A DNA stretch of 8,231 bases from Pseudomonadota bacterium (GTDB lineage: Bacteria; Pseudomonadota; Gammaproteobacteria; Burkholderiales; Rhodocyclaceae): assembly GCA_021811225.1 (NCBI GenBank), contig JAJZPJ010000117.1:1-8231 (forward strand), in the 5' to 3' direction. Within the stretch, counting starts at the first letter, position 1, and the number at the start of each line of letters is the position of its first letter. A model generated the notes under the pieces. The model had not been told where the DNA came from. It searched no databases and was given only the letters and a program-made list of their open reading frames with translations. Shown piece after piece: positions 1 to 7,020 of this stretch. The position numbers and the translations under genes are program-made.

Positions 1-1
1 G

Positions 2-1069
2 GCCTCGCGCGCCGCGTCGGTGACGGTGGTCAGCGGCTTCGAGGCGGAAAAAATCGAGGCCCTGGTCGCCGGCCCGCGCGTCGCCGCGGTGCGCAATCCG
101 GACTATGCCGAGGGCATGTCGAGTTCGTTGCGCTGCGGCATCCGGGCGCTGCCGGCGGACAGCGACGGCGTCGTGGTGCTGCTCGCCGACATGCCGCAGA
201 TCGAGGCCGCACACATCGATGCGCTGCTCGACGCCCAGGCCGCGCACCGGGACGCCATCGTCGTCCCGGTGCGCGCCGGCCGGCGCGGCAACCCGGTGCT
301 CTGGCCGCGCCGCCACTTCGCGGCGCTGCAGACGATCGCCGGCGACCGGGGCGCGCGCGAGCTGCTGGCGCAGCACGCCGACGAGGTGGTCGCCGTGGAG
401 ATGGCAGACGACGCCATCTTCGCCGATGTCGATACGCCCGAGAATCTCGCGGCCCTGGAGCGCGCCGGCGCGAATGGCGGCGCCGCATCGGCGCCGGAAA
501 ATCCGGACATGGAATGGGTGCATACCCGGCAGATCACCTGCCGCGGCTACCGGCGCCGGGACGGCCTGTGGCAGATCGAGGCCAGCGTCGCCGACGAGAA
601 GGGCCAGACGGTGCCCTTCCGCTCGCGGCCGGACGTGCTCCCCGGCGAGCTGATCCACCAGCTCTCGCTCACCGTCGTCATCGACGACGACTATCAGATT
701 CGCGACGCGACGGCGCAGACCCTGGCGGCGCCCTGGCCGGTGTGCGCCGAGGCCGCCGCCGATTATCGCCAGCTGATCGGCCTGAAGATCGGCCCCGGTT
801 TCACGCGCGCCGTCAGGGAGCTCCTCGGCGGCACCTCAGGCTGCACGCACCTGACCGACCTGCTCGGCCAGATCGGCAACACCTACATGCAGGCTTCCTG
901 GCCCGACCGCGTCGCCCGGCAAAGACGGAACGGCGAAGATCCGCGGCGCTGGCCCGACGCGCACACGCTGTCCTTCGTCGATGGCTGCCGCGCCTGGCGC
1001 AAGGACGGGCCGGTGCTGGCGGGCGAGTATCCGCAGCTGGCGGAGGAAGACCTTCCGCCTAAGGCATGA
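2..1069 (+). CDS. MobA/MocA-like nucleotidyltransferase fused to DUF2889 (5'-truncated by window edge)
   Basis: The frame is open to the left edge and the first visible residues already match the interior of a MocA-type Rossmann domain, so about 60 N-terminal residues, including the glycine-rich nucleotide-binding loop, are missing. The GTG at 20 sits inside this strand (VTVVSG) and is not the start. Counting from base 20, residues 1-150 show family hallmarks: LLADMPQI near 54-61, GNPVLWPRRHF near 90-100, GDRGARELL near 108-116, and FADVDTPENL near 134-143. This family transfers CMP or GMP to molybdopterin-type cofactors. A short Ala/Gly/Pro linker follows, then a DUF2889 domain from about residue 165 (HTRQITCRGYRRRDGLWQIE, later GGTSGCTHL). 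DUF2889 has no established biochemical function that I know of. The two halves share one uninterrupted frame. An ATG at 509 (residue 164) lies exactly at the domain border but has only a weak Shine-Dalgarno, so a second internal translation start is possible but unproven. The 3' end overlaps the convergent radical SAM gene by 11 bases. Domain assignments are confident; the cofactor and role are not. Confidence 0.85.
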   Translation, partial: ASRAASVTVVSGFEAEKIEALVAGPRVAAVRNPDYAEGMSSSLRCGIRALPADSDGVVVLLADMPQIEAAHIDALLDAQAAHRDAIVVPVRAGRRGNPVLWPRRHFAALQTIAGDRGARELLAQHADEVVAVEMADDAIFADVDTPENLAALERAGANGGAASAPENPDMEWVHTRQITCRGYRRRDGLWQIEASVADEKGQTVPFRSRPDVLPGELIHQLSLTVVIDDDYQIRDATAQTLAAPWPVCAEAAADYRQLIGLKIGPGFTRAVRELLGGTSGCTHLTDLLGQIGNTYMQASWPDRVARQRRNGEDPRRWPDAHTLSFVDGCRAWRKDGPVLAGEYPQLAEEDLPPKA

Positions 1070-2228
1070 CCTCGACGTACTCATAGACTTCGCAATCCGT
1101 CAGCTGCCGGCGCAGCGGCGGCGACAGTTTGGCGAACCAGTCTTGCGGCGCGTGGCGATCGATCTCGCGGCCCATGAATCTGATCAGCGCGCAGATCGGC
1201 TCGACCACCTTGCGCCGGTAGTGCTCGTCCTTCTTGACGTAGCCCAGATAGAGATTCTTCATGCAGTTGCGCCGGCACCAGGGCAGCGCCTCGCAGTCGC
1301 CGCAGGGCATGTCGGCGTGCGGCAGCAGCGGGCTGGGGCGCAGCCAGTTGTCGGCGACGTCGCCCTGCTGCATGTCCGGCAGATACATCATGTCGGGGCA
1401 GGGAAAGATCTTGCCGTCGGGCATGACGTTGATCAGGTGGGTGGAGGCCCGGCACTGCGTCATGCCGGCGTACAGCTCGGTCGCGCGGCTGGGAAACAGC
1501 TTGTTGCGGACCATGCCCATCAGCGGCACGATCGGGTAGAGGGCGTCGCTGCGCGCGAAGAACCGGGCGATCAGCTGCGTCAGCACCGCCTGGCGCTTGG
1601 CGACGGCGGCGTCGTCGTATTGCTCGTCGGCGACGAACTGGAAGTAGAGGTAATCGAAGCTGTCGGTCAGCTCGTCGAGCTCGGCGAAGCTGGTGTCGCC
1701 GTCGCTCCAGGTGACGCGGGCGGTGACGCTGCCGGCGACAAGGTCGCGCACCTGGCGCAGGTTCTTCATCACCTGGCGGTAGATGCCGCGGCCGCGGTAG
1801 CCGTCGGTGATCCGTTCGCCGCCGTCGATGGAGACGAGAATGTTCGACAGCCGTCCGAGGATGGCTTCGGGCAGGTTGTCGAGCAGCGTGCCGTTGGTCT
1901 GCAACTGGAAGCGAAACAGCGGAAAGCGCGCCATCACCGCGGTGATGAAATCGACGTTGAGCGTCGGTTCGCCGCCGTAGAAGGTGACGTAGATTTCCTT
2001 GCCGGCCAGGTGGGTGGCGACGAAGCGCTCCAGCTGGTCGAGCTCGTAGACCACCTGGCGCTGCGAGCCGAGAACCTCGCCGACGCCGAGCGAACAGTAG
2101 CTGCACTTCAGGTTGCACCTGAGCGTGGTGAGCAACTGCAATTCGACGCGGCTGCCGGTGATGGCGCCGCCTGGCCGTTCCGTATTCGCTGCCAAGATTG
2201 TCCTCGGGTTCGCCGTAAAGCCGCGCAT
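1059..2228 (-). CDS. Radical SAM / SPASM-domain protein, putative peptide or protein modifier
   Basis: This is a 389-residue radical SAM enzyme. The N-terminal domain carries the S-adenosylmethionine-cleaving [4Fe-4S] motif CNLKCSYC (C38, C42, C45), followed by the GGEP SAM-binding motif at 85-88 (FYGGEPTLN). The C-terminal part has the complete seven-cysteine SPASM pattern: C259-x12-G272-x4-C277, then C309-x2-C312-x5-C318-x3-C322, then C346. That pattern normally binds two auxiliary [4Fe-4S] clusters and is typical of enzymes maturing ribosomally made peptides (PqqE, AlbA) or activating sulfatases. No residue needed for clusters is missing, so the enzyme should be active. No small precursor gene is visible beside it, and the 27-base gap to nnrS cannot hold one. 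The ATG at 2228 is the first start but has a weak ribosome site. A TTG at 2195 (residue 12), preceded by GAGGA at good spacing, is a credible alternative start that keeps every motif. It is probably co-transcribed with nnrS upstream. The family is certain; the substrate is unknown. Confidence 0.9.
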   Translation of the reverse strand: MRGFTANPRTILAANTERPGGAITGSRVELQLLTTLRCNLKCSYCSLGVGEVLGSQRQVVYELDQLERFVATHLAGKEIYVTFYGGEPTLNVDFITAVMARFPLFRFQLQTNGTLLDNLPEAILGRLSNILVSIDGGERITDGYRGRGIYRQVMKNLRQVRDLVAGSVTARVTWSDGDTSFAELDELTDSFDYLYFQFVADEQYDDAAVAKRQAVLTQLIARFFARSDALYPIVPLMGMVRNKLFPSRATELYAGMTQCRASTHLINVMPDGKIFPCPDMMYLPDMQQGDVADNWLRPSPLLPHADMPCGDCEALPWCRRNCMKNLYLGYVKKDEHYRRKVVEPICALIRFMGREIDRHAPQDWFAKLSPPLRRQLTDCEVYEYVEVMP

Positions 2229-2255
2229 TATGCCTGATTGTCGCGCCGCTTCGAC

Positions 2256-3428
2256 CTAGCGCGGCAGGCTCGGCCGCCACAGCATCGCGCCGAACAGCGC
2301 CAGATAGATCGCGAAGGGCGAAGCCCAGAGCAGCATCGACAGCGCCAGCCAGTCACTGCCCAGCGCCCACAGCGCGACCGACACGCGCAGCACGGCGGCG
2401 GCGAACATCAGGACGTAGGCTGCGCGGAGCAGCGGCGGCACCAGCAGCGGACGGCCGGTGTGGTGCAGCGTGACCCGGGTCATCAGGCCGAGCATCATCA
2501 GGCCCAGCGCGCCGACGTTGAAGGCGTGCAGCCAGGCGGTCGCGGGCAGCGCGCCGGAGAGTTCGGCTGCCGCCCGCAGGGCGAGAGCCACGACCAGCCA
2601 GGCGTAACCCAGATGCATCGCGGCGAGCAGCGGCACGTCGGCCACGCGCCAGCCGCGCCAGCGCGCGAGGCGGGCGCCGTGGATCAGGCAGGCGGCCAGC
2701 GCCGCGGCGCCGATCCACGGCGCGGGCAGCCCGGCGAGATCGACGCCTGCCAGCAGCAGCACCGAGGCCACGGCCAGAACGTCGAACCGGGGGATGAAGG
2801 GGATGTCGCCGCCGCGGCCCGACTCGCGCAGCGCATTGCCGGTGAAGATCGGCGTCAATACCCCGGCCTTCAGCACGTAGAGCAGGATGATCGAATAGAT
2901 CGCCAGGCGCAGGCCCAGGGCCGCCAGCGCCGGGTCGCTCAGCAGGCTGCCGGCGTGGAAGATCATGTTCGCCGCGGACAGTCCGGCCAGCACCGGCAGC
3001 AGCCAGCGATAGTTGCGGTTGCCCAGCGCGAGGAGCTGCGGCAGCAGCATCAGCGTCATCACCGGGAACAGCGCGCAGTCGATGACGGCGCCCGGCACTG
3101 CAGGCAAGCGCGCAAACAACGGCGCGATCAGCGCCAGCCGGCCGGCCAGCCACAGGCCGACCAGGAGCGCCAGCCGGCGGCCGGCGATCTCTTCGGTGCC
3201 CGCCCAGCTCGGCAGCGCGGTCAGGACGATGCCGCCGATGATCGCGGCGGCGAAGCCGAACACCATCTCGTGGCCGTGCCACAGCCAGGGCGAGCCGCCG
3301 GCGTCGGGAAGATTCCAGAGACCGGCGTGAGCGCCCAGCCAGACCAGCATCAGGAGCAGGCCGTAAGTCGTGCCGAGCAGGTAGAAGGGACGGAAGGGGC
3401 TGGACCACAGCGGGTGGCGCGAGTTCAT
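2256..3428 (-). CDS. nnrS: NnrS family multi-pass membrane protein
   Basis: This 390-residue protein is almost entirely hydrophobic, with about twelve likely membrane segments, matching the usual length and topology of NnrS. Family signatures are present: HPLWSSPFRPF at 5-15, WHGHEMVFGF at 50-59, ALPSWAG at 71-77, and near the C terminus H301 followed by GLMMLGLMTRVTLHHTGRP (309-327). The histidines H51, H53, H158, H272, H301, H322 and H323 are candidates for the heme/copper ligands reported for this family. NnrS proteins are known from denitrifiers and Vibrio, where they are NO-regulated and protect cells against nitric-oxide and nitrosative stress, apparently without directly degrading NO; the exact mechanism is unresolved. 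The start is secure: an in-frame TAA lies 12 bases upstream of the ATG. No good Shine-Dalgarno is visible, so translation may be weak or leaderless-like. It lies 43 bases downstream of the oxidoreductase stop and 27 bases before the radical SAM gene on the same strand. I see no NnrR/FNR-type box in the short gap before it, so independent NO-dependent control is not evident here. Confidence 0.95.
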   Translation of the reverse strand: MNSRHPLWSSPFRPFYLLGTTYGLLLMLVWLGAHAGLWNLPDAGGSPWLWHGHEMVFGFAAAIIGGIVLTALPSWAGTEEIAGRRLALLVGLWLAGRLALIAPLFARLPAVPGAVIDCALFPVMTLMLLPQLLALGNRNYRWLLPVLAGLSAANMIFHAGSLLSDPALAALGLRLAIYSIILLYVLKAGVLTPIFTGNALRESGRGGDIPFIPRFDVLAVASVLLLAGVDLAGLPAPWIGAAALAACLIHGARLARWRGWRVADVPLLAAMHLGYAWLVVALALRAAAELSGALPATAWLHAFNVGALGLMMLGLMTRVTLHHTGRPLLVPPLLRAAYVLMFAAAVLRVSVALWALGSDWLALSMLLWASPFAIYLALFGAMLWRPSLPR

Positions 3429-3447
3429 CGATGGATTTTACGCCGCA

Positions 3448-3467
3448 CCGACGTCGAGCCACGTCGG
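3448..3467 (-). other. Stem-loop in the gap after the oxidoreductase stop codon
   Basis: A perfect 7-base-pair inverted repeat (CCGACGT with ACGTCGG) encloses a 6-base loop. It begins 4 bases after the TGA of the oxidoreductase gene and ends about 20 bases before the nnrS ATG. No U-run follows, so it is a weak terminator candidate at best; it may be a 3'-end stabilizer or partial attenuator between the two genes. In GC-rich DNA a 7-bp stem can also arise by chance. Confidence 0.4.
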
Positions 3468-3471
3468 GCCG

Positions 3472-6400
3472 TCAGGCAGCGAGCGTCGCCAGCAGTTGTC
3501 CTCGTCTGGTCCGATAGGCGGCCACGCTCTTCAGCTTGACCGGACCGTAGCCGCGGAGGGTCTCGGGCAGGCGCGCGAGCTCGACCGCCTGCGCGTGGGT
3601 CTCCGGACGCAGCGCGGCGAGCGCGGCGTCCATGGCCGCCTCGTATTCCCCGATCAGCTCGCGCTCGAGGCGGCGCTCGGCGCTGCGTCCGAAGACGTCG
3701 AGGGCGGTGCCGCGCAGGAATTTCAGCCGCGCCAGGACGCGGAACGCCGGCAGCAGCCAGGGGCCGAAGGAACGCTTGCCCGTCTCGCCGCTATCCGGGT
3801 CGGCGCGGCCGAGCCAGGACGGCGCGAGATGGAAGCGCAAGCGGTAATCGCCGCTGAAGCTGCCCGCCAGCGCGCGTCCGAATTCCGGCGCGGCGAACAG
3901 CCGGGCCACCTCGTACTCGTCCTTGTAGGCGAGCAGCTTGAAGTAATTGCGCGCCACCGCTTCGGCGAGCGCGCTGCCGCCCGGCACCGCAGCCGCCTCG
4001 GCCTTGCGCACGCGCAGGACCAGGTCGCTGTAGCGGCGCGCGAGCGCGGCATTCTGGTAGTCGCTCAGGGCATCGCTGCGGCGCGCCACGATCTCCTCCA
4101 GATCCCGCGACAGCCGATGCGTATCCAGCACCGGTTCCGCGGCGCGGGCGATCGCCGCGGTGCCCTCGGGATCGAAGGCGGCACGCCGGCCCCAGGCGAA
4201 GGCCCGGCGGTTTTCAATGACCGCGACGCCGTTCAATTCCAGCGCGCGCATCAGCGCCGCCTCGGACACCGGCACCCGGCCGCGCTGCCAGGCATAGCCG
4301 AGCAGGAAGATGTTGGTCATCACCGGATTGCCGGTGAGCAGCGAAGTCAGGCGCGCGGCGTCGACGAACTCGGTTGCCTCCGCGCCGACCGCCGCGCGCA
4401 GCTGGTCCTGCATCGCCGCCAGCGGATAGGCCTGATCGGGATCGCGGACGAAGCCGCCGGTGATCGTCCGGCCGGTGTTGACGATCGCCCGGGTGAGGCC
4501 CGCCTGGGTCTTGGACAGCGCGTCGTCGCCGACCGCGACCAGGAGGTCGCAGCCGATCACGACGTCGGCTTCGCCGGTGGCGATGCGCGGCGCATGCAGT
4601 GCCTCCTGATGCGCGGCCAGGCGGACGTGGGAGCTCACCGCGCCGCCCTTCTGCGCCATTCCGGTCATGTCCAGCACCGTGACGCCCTTGCCGTCCAGGT
4701 GCGCCGCCATGCCGATCAGGGCGCCGATGGTGACCACGCCGGTGCCGCCGACGCCGGCGATCAGGATGCCGTAGGGCGCATCGAGATCGGGCAGCTGCGG
4801 TTGCGGCAGATCGGCCGACGGATTGGCCAAATCGTCGGCCGCAGACCCCCGGCGCCCCGCCCCGCCCTCGACGCTGACGATGGCGGGACAGTAGCCATTG
4901 ATGCAGGAATAGTCCTGGTTGCAGGAAGACTGGTCGATCGCGCGCTTCATGCCGTACTCGGTGTCCACCGGCACCACCGACAGGCAGTTCGACTTTGCGC
5001 TGCAGTCGCCGCAGCCCTCGCACACCAGCTCGTTGATGAACACGCGGCGAGGGAGCTCGGGGGTGCCGCCGCGCTTGCGCCGGCGGCGCTTCTCGGCGGC
5101 GCAGGTCTGGTCGTAGATCAGCGCGGTGACGCCGGGGGTCTGGCGCAATTGGCGCTGCACCCGGTCGAGATCCTCGCGCGGCCGGATCTCGGTGCCCGGC
5201 GCGAAGCCGGCGTCGGCGGGGTACTTTTTCGGGTCGTCGGCCAGCACGACGATCCTGCGCACGCCCTCGGCGGCGAGCTGGCGGCTGATCTGCGGCACGC
5301 TGAGCGGCCCGTCGAGCGGCTGCCCGCCGGTCATCGCCACCGCGTCGTTGTAGAGGATCTTGTAGGTGATGTTGACCCCGCCGCGCTCGGCCGCCACCGC
5401 GGCGCGGATCGCCAGCAGGCCGGAATGGTAGTAGGTGCCGTCGCCCATGTTGGCGAAGATGTGCGCGATGCCGGCGTGTTCGGCCAGGCCCAGCCAGGCC
5501 GCGCCCTCGCCGCCCATCTGGCAGATGGTCAGGGTGTTGCGGCCCATGCCCACGGCCAACAGGTGGCAGCCGACCCCGGCCAGCGCGCTGGAACCGTCGG
5601 GCACCTGGGTCGATAGGTTGTGCGGGCAGCCGGAACAGAAGTGGGGGGCGCGCACCACCGTCAGGTGCGGCGCCGCCAGCGAGCGCTCCTTGGCTTCGAG
5701 CAGGGCCAGACGGCTCCTGATCTTCTCCGAGCTGTGATAGCGGCCGATGCGCGCGGCGATGGCGCGGGCGACGATGGCCGGGGTCAGTTCCCCGGTCGGC
5801 GGCAGCAGCCACGGTCCGTGCGCGGTCGACCACTCGCCGCTCTCGTCGTACTTGCCCAGGACGCGCGGGCGCACGTCCTCGCGCCAGTTGTAGAGCTGCT
5901 CCTTCAACTGGTACTCGATGATCTGGCGCTTCTCCTCGACCACCAGGATCTCTTCCAGGCCGAGGGCGAAATGGCGCACGCCGTCGGCCTCCAGCGGCCA
6001 GGGCATGCCGACCTTGTACAGGCGCAGGCCGATCGCGCCGGCCAGACGCTCGTCTATGCCCAGGTCGGTGAGCGCCTGGCGCACGTCCAGGTAAGCCTTG
6101 CCGCAGGCGATGATGCCCAGGCGCGCCGGTCCGTCGCTGCCGAACACCAGGCGGTTCAGGCCGTTGCTGCGGGCGTAGGCCTGCGCCGCATAGACCTTGT
6201 ATTCCTGCATCCGCCGCTCCTGCGCGAGCTGGGGATCGGGCCAGCGGATGTGCACGCCGTCTGGCGGCAGGGCGAAGTCCTCGGGCAGGCGGATGCGCAG
6301 CCGCTCGGGATCGAGTTCCACCGTGGCCGAGGACTCCACCGAATCGGCGGTGAGCTTCATCGCCACCCAGCAGCCCGAGTAGCGCGACATGGCCCAGCCG

Positions 6401-6954
6401 TGCAGGCCCAAGTCGAGGGTGTCCTGGAGGTCCGCCGGCGCCAGCACCGGGATGCCGCAGGCGGAAAAGCTGTGTTCGCTCTGGTGCGCGACGGCCGAGG
6501 AGCGGGCGCTGTGGTCGTCGCCGGCGATCACCAGGACGCCGCCGTGCTGCGAAGTGCCGGCGTAGTTGGCGTGCTTGAACACGTCGCCGCAGCGATCGAC
6601 GCCCGGGCCCTTGCCGTACCACATGGAAAAAATGCCGTCGCGCTTGGCCCCGGGAAACAGCTGGAGCTGCTGCGTGCCCCAGATCGCGGTGGCCGCCAGA
6701 TCCTCATTGACCCCCGGCCGGAAAGTGACGTCCTCGGCTCGGAGGTAGCGCTCGGCCTGATGCAAGGCGGTGTCCAGCCCGCCCAGCGGCGAGCCGCGGT
6801 AGCCCGAGACGTAGCCGGCGGTGTTGAGACCGGCGGCGACGTCGCGCTGGTGCTGCAGCATCGGCAGGCGTGCCAGCGCCTGGACGCCGGTGAGAAAGAC
6901 GCGGCCGCGGTCCAACCGGTACTTGTCGTCCAGTGAAGCACTGGCGAGACTCAT
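3472..6954 (-). CDS. Fused indolepyruvate ferredoxin oxidoreductase (alpha/beta TPP half plus gamma half)
   Basis: This 1160-residue cytoplasmic enzyme is of the single-chain IOR type found in proteobacteria. It is expected to decarboxylate aryl-pyruvates (indolepyruvate, phenylpyruvate) oxidatively to aryl-acetyl-CoA, reducing ferredoxin or a similar acceptor. The N-terminal domain begins GVQALARLPML and contains GYRGSPLGG. CSGCPHN at 440-446 precedes the thiamine-diphosphate domain, whose binding site is GDGT (504-507) through N536 (LYNDAVAMTGGQP). A Lys/Arg-rich linker at 621-628 leads to an Fe-S region with seven cysteines: C645, C648, C651, C657, C678, C684 and C689 (ending GYCP). The gamma (IorB-like) domain starts with the glycine loop GVGGTG at 734-739, with GMAQKGGAVSSHVRLA soon after. 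The remaining C-terminal third looks like the family's DUF6537 tail. Length is normal for fused members and no motif is broken. The ATG at 6954 is chosen because GGAG stands 6 bases upstream; an in-frame ATG at 7008 would only add 18 residues of low-complexity, non-family sequence. The 2-oxoacid specificity cannot be read from sequence. Confidence 0.96.
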   Translation of the reverse strand: MSLASASLDDKYRLDRGRVFLTGVQALARLPMLQHQRDVAAGLNTAGYVSGYRGSPLGGLDTALHQAERYLRAEDVTFRPGVNEDLAATAIWGTQQLQLFPGAKRDGIFSMWYGKGPGVDRCGDVFKHANYAGTSQHGGVLVIAGDDHSARSSAVAHQSEHSFSACGIPVLAPADLQDTLDLGLHGWAMSRYSGCWVAMKLTADSVESSATVELDPERLRIRLPEDFALPPDGVHIRWPDPQLAQERRMQEYKVYAAQAYARSNGLNRLVFGSDGPARLGIIACGKAYLDVRQALTDLGIDERLAGAIGLRLYKVGMPWPLEADGVRHFALGLEEILVVEEKRQIIEYQLKEQLYNWREDVRPRVLGKYDESGEWSTAHGPWLLPPTGELTPAIVARAIAARIGRYHSSEKIRSRLALLEAKERSLAAPHLTVVRAPHFCSGCPHNLSTQVPDGSSALAGVGCHLLAVGMGRNTLTICQMGGEGAAWLGLAEHAGIAHIFANMGDGTYYHSGLLAIRAAVAAERGGVNITYKILYNDAVAMTGGQPLDGPLSVPQISRQLAAEGVRRIVVLADDPKKYPADAGFAPGTEIRPREDLDRVQRQLRQTPGVTALIYDQTCAAEKRRRRKRGGTPELPRRVFINELVCEGCGDCSAKSNCLSVVPVDTEYGMKRAIDQSSCNQDYSCINGYCPAIVSVEGGAGRRGSAADDLANPSADLPQPQLPDLDAPYGILIAGVGGTGVVTIGALIGMAAHLDGKGVTVLDMTGMAQKGGAVSSHVRLAAHQEALHAPRIATGEADVVIGCDLLVAVGDDALSKTQAGLTRAIVNTGRTITGGFVRDPDQAYPLAAMQDQLRAAVGAEATEFVDAARLTSLLTGNPVMTNIFLLGYAWQRGRVPVSEAALMRALELNGVAVIENRRAFAWGRRAAFDPEGTAAIARAAEPVLDTHRLSRDLEEIVARRSDALSDYQNAALARRYSDLVLRVRKAEAAAVPGGSALAEAVARNYFKLLAYKDEYEVARLFAAPEFGRALAGSFSGDYRLRFHLAPSWLGRADPDSGETGKRSFGPWLLPAFRVLARLKFLRGTALDVFGRSAERRLERELIGEYEAAMDAALAALRPETHAQAVELARLPETLRGYGPVKLKSVAAYRTRRGQLLATLAA

Positions 6955-6960
6955 GGAGAT

Positions 6961-6964
6961 CTCC
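6961..6964 (-). promoter_or_regulatory. Ribosome binding site (GGAG) of the oxidoreductase gene
   Basis: GGAG stands 6 bases before the ATG at 6954 and decides this start over the in-frame ATG at 7008. It is part of a 10-base perfect palindrome GGAGATCTCC (6955-6964), which has no room for a loop within one transcript and is probably accidental. Confidence 0.7.
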
Positions 6965-6972
6965 CGCGCGAA

Positions 6973-7005
6973 GGGCGCAGCCGCCAGGTGCCGACGGCCG
7001 CGCCC
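6973..7005 (-). other. Intercistronic stem-loop between binding-protein and oxidoreductase genes
   Basis: An 11-base-pair inverted repeat pairs 6973-6983 with 6995-7005 around an 11-base loop. In the minus-strand transcript all pairs are Watson-Crick except one G-U; read from the plus strand that same pair becomes an A-C mismatch. The structure is therefore better as RNA of this operon than as DNA or antisense RNA. It begins 15 bases after the binding-protein stop codon and ends 8 bases before the GGAG of the next gene. It has no following U-tract (CUUCGCG follows), so it is not a standard intrinsic terminator. Such stems after solute-binding-protein genes often protect the upstream message or limit read-through, giving more receptor than enzyme. 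That role is inference. Confidence 0.6.
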
Positions 7006-7020
7006 CATCTCAGATCAGGC

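Noticed and set aside
20..22. GTG as start of the nucleotidyltransferase gene
   Set aside because: The frame is open to the window edge and the GTG codon falls within a conserved beta strand of the domain, so the gene begins outside the window.
981..2237. Long open frame on the plus strand opposite the radical SAM gene
   Set aside because: It is an antisense shadow in GC-rich DNA: the product is an Asp/Val/His/Ala-rich string without family motifs, while the minus strand holds intact CxxxCxxC and SPASM motifs.
2238..3539. Plus-strand open frame opposite nnrS rich in Gln, Arg and Gly
   Set aside because: Its skewed composition mirrors the hydrophobic codons of nnrS read backwards; there is no domain and it crosses the intergenic gap.
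3496..6936. Two very long plus-strand open frames (3496-5616 and 5620-6936) and a long minus-strand one (4214-6622) in other frames of the oxidoreductase gene
   Set aside because: All lack recognisable motifs and have biased Arg/Ala/Gly/Asp composition, whereas the 3472-6954 frame has continuous family motifs.
6955..6964. Perfect palindrome GGAGATCTCC at the oxidoreductase ribosome site as an operator
   Set aside because: It is only 10 bases long, has no second copy in the window, and is largely explained by the Shine-Dalgarno sequence; too little to call a protein-binding site.
6955..7008. Upstream in-frame ATG at 7008 as start of the oxidoreductase
   Set aside because: It would place the hairpin region in the coding sequence and add 18 residues unlike the family; the ATG at 6954 has GGAG at proper spacing.
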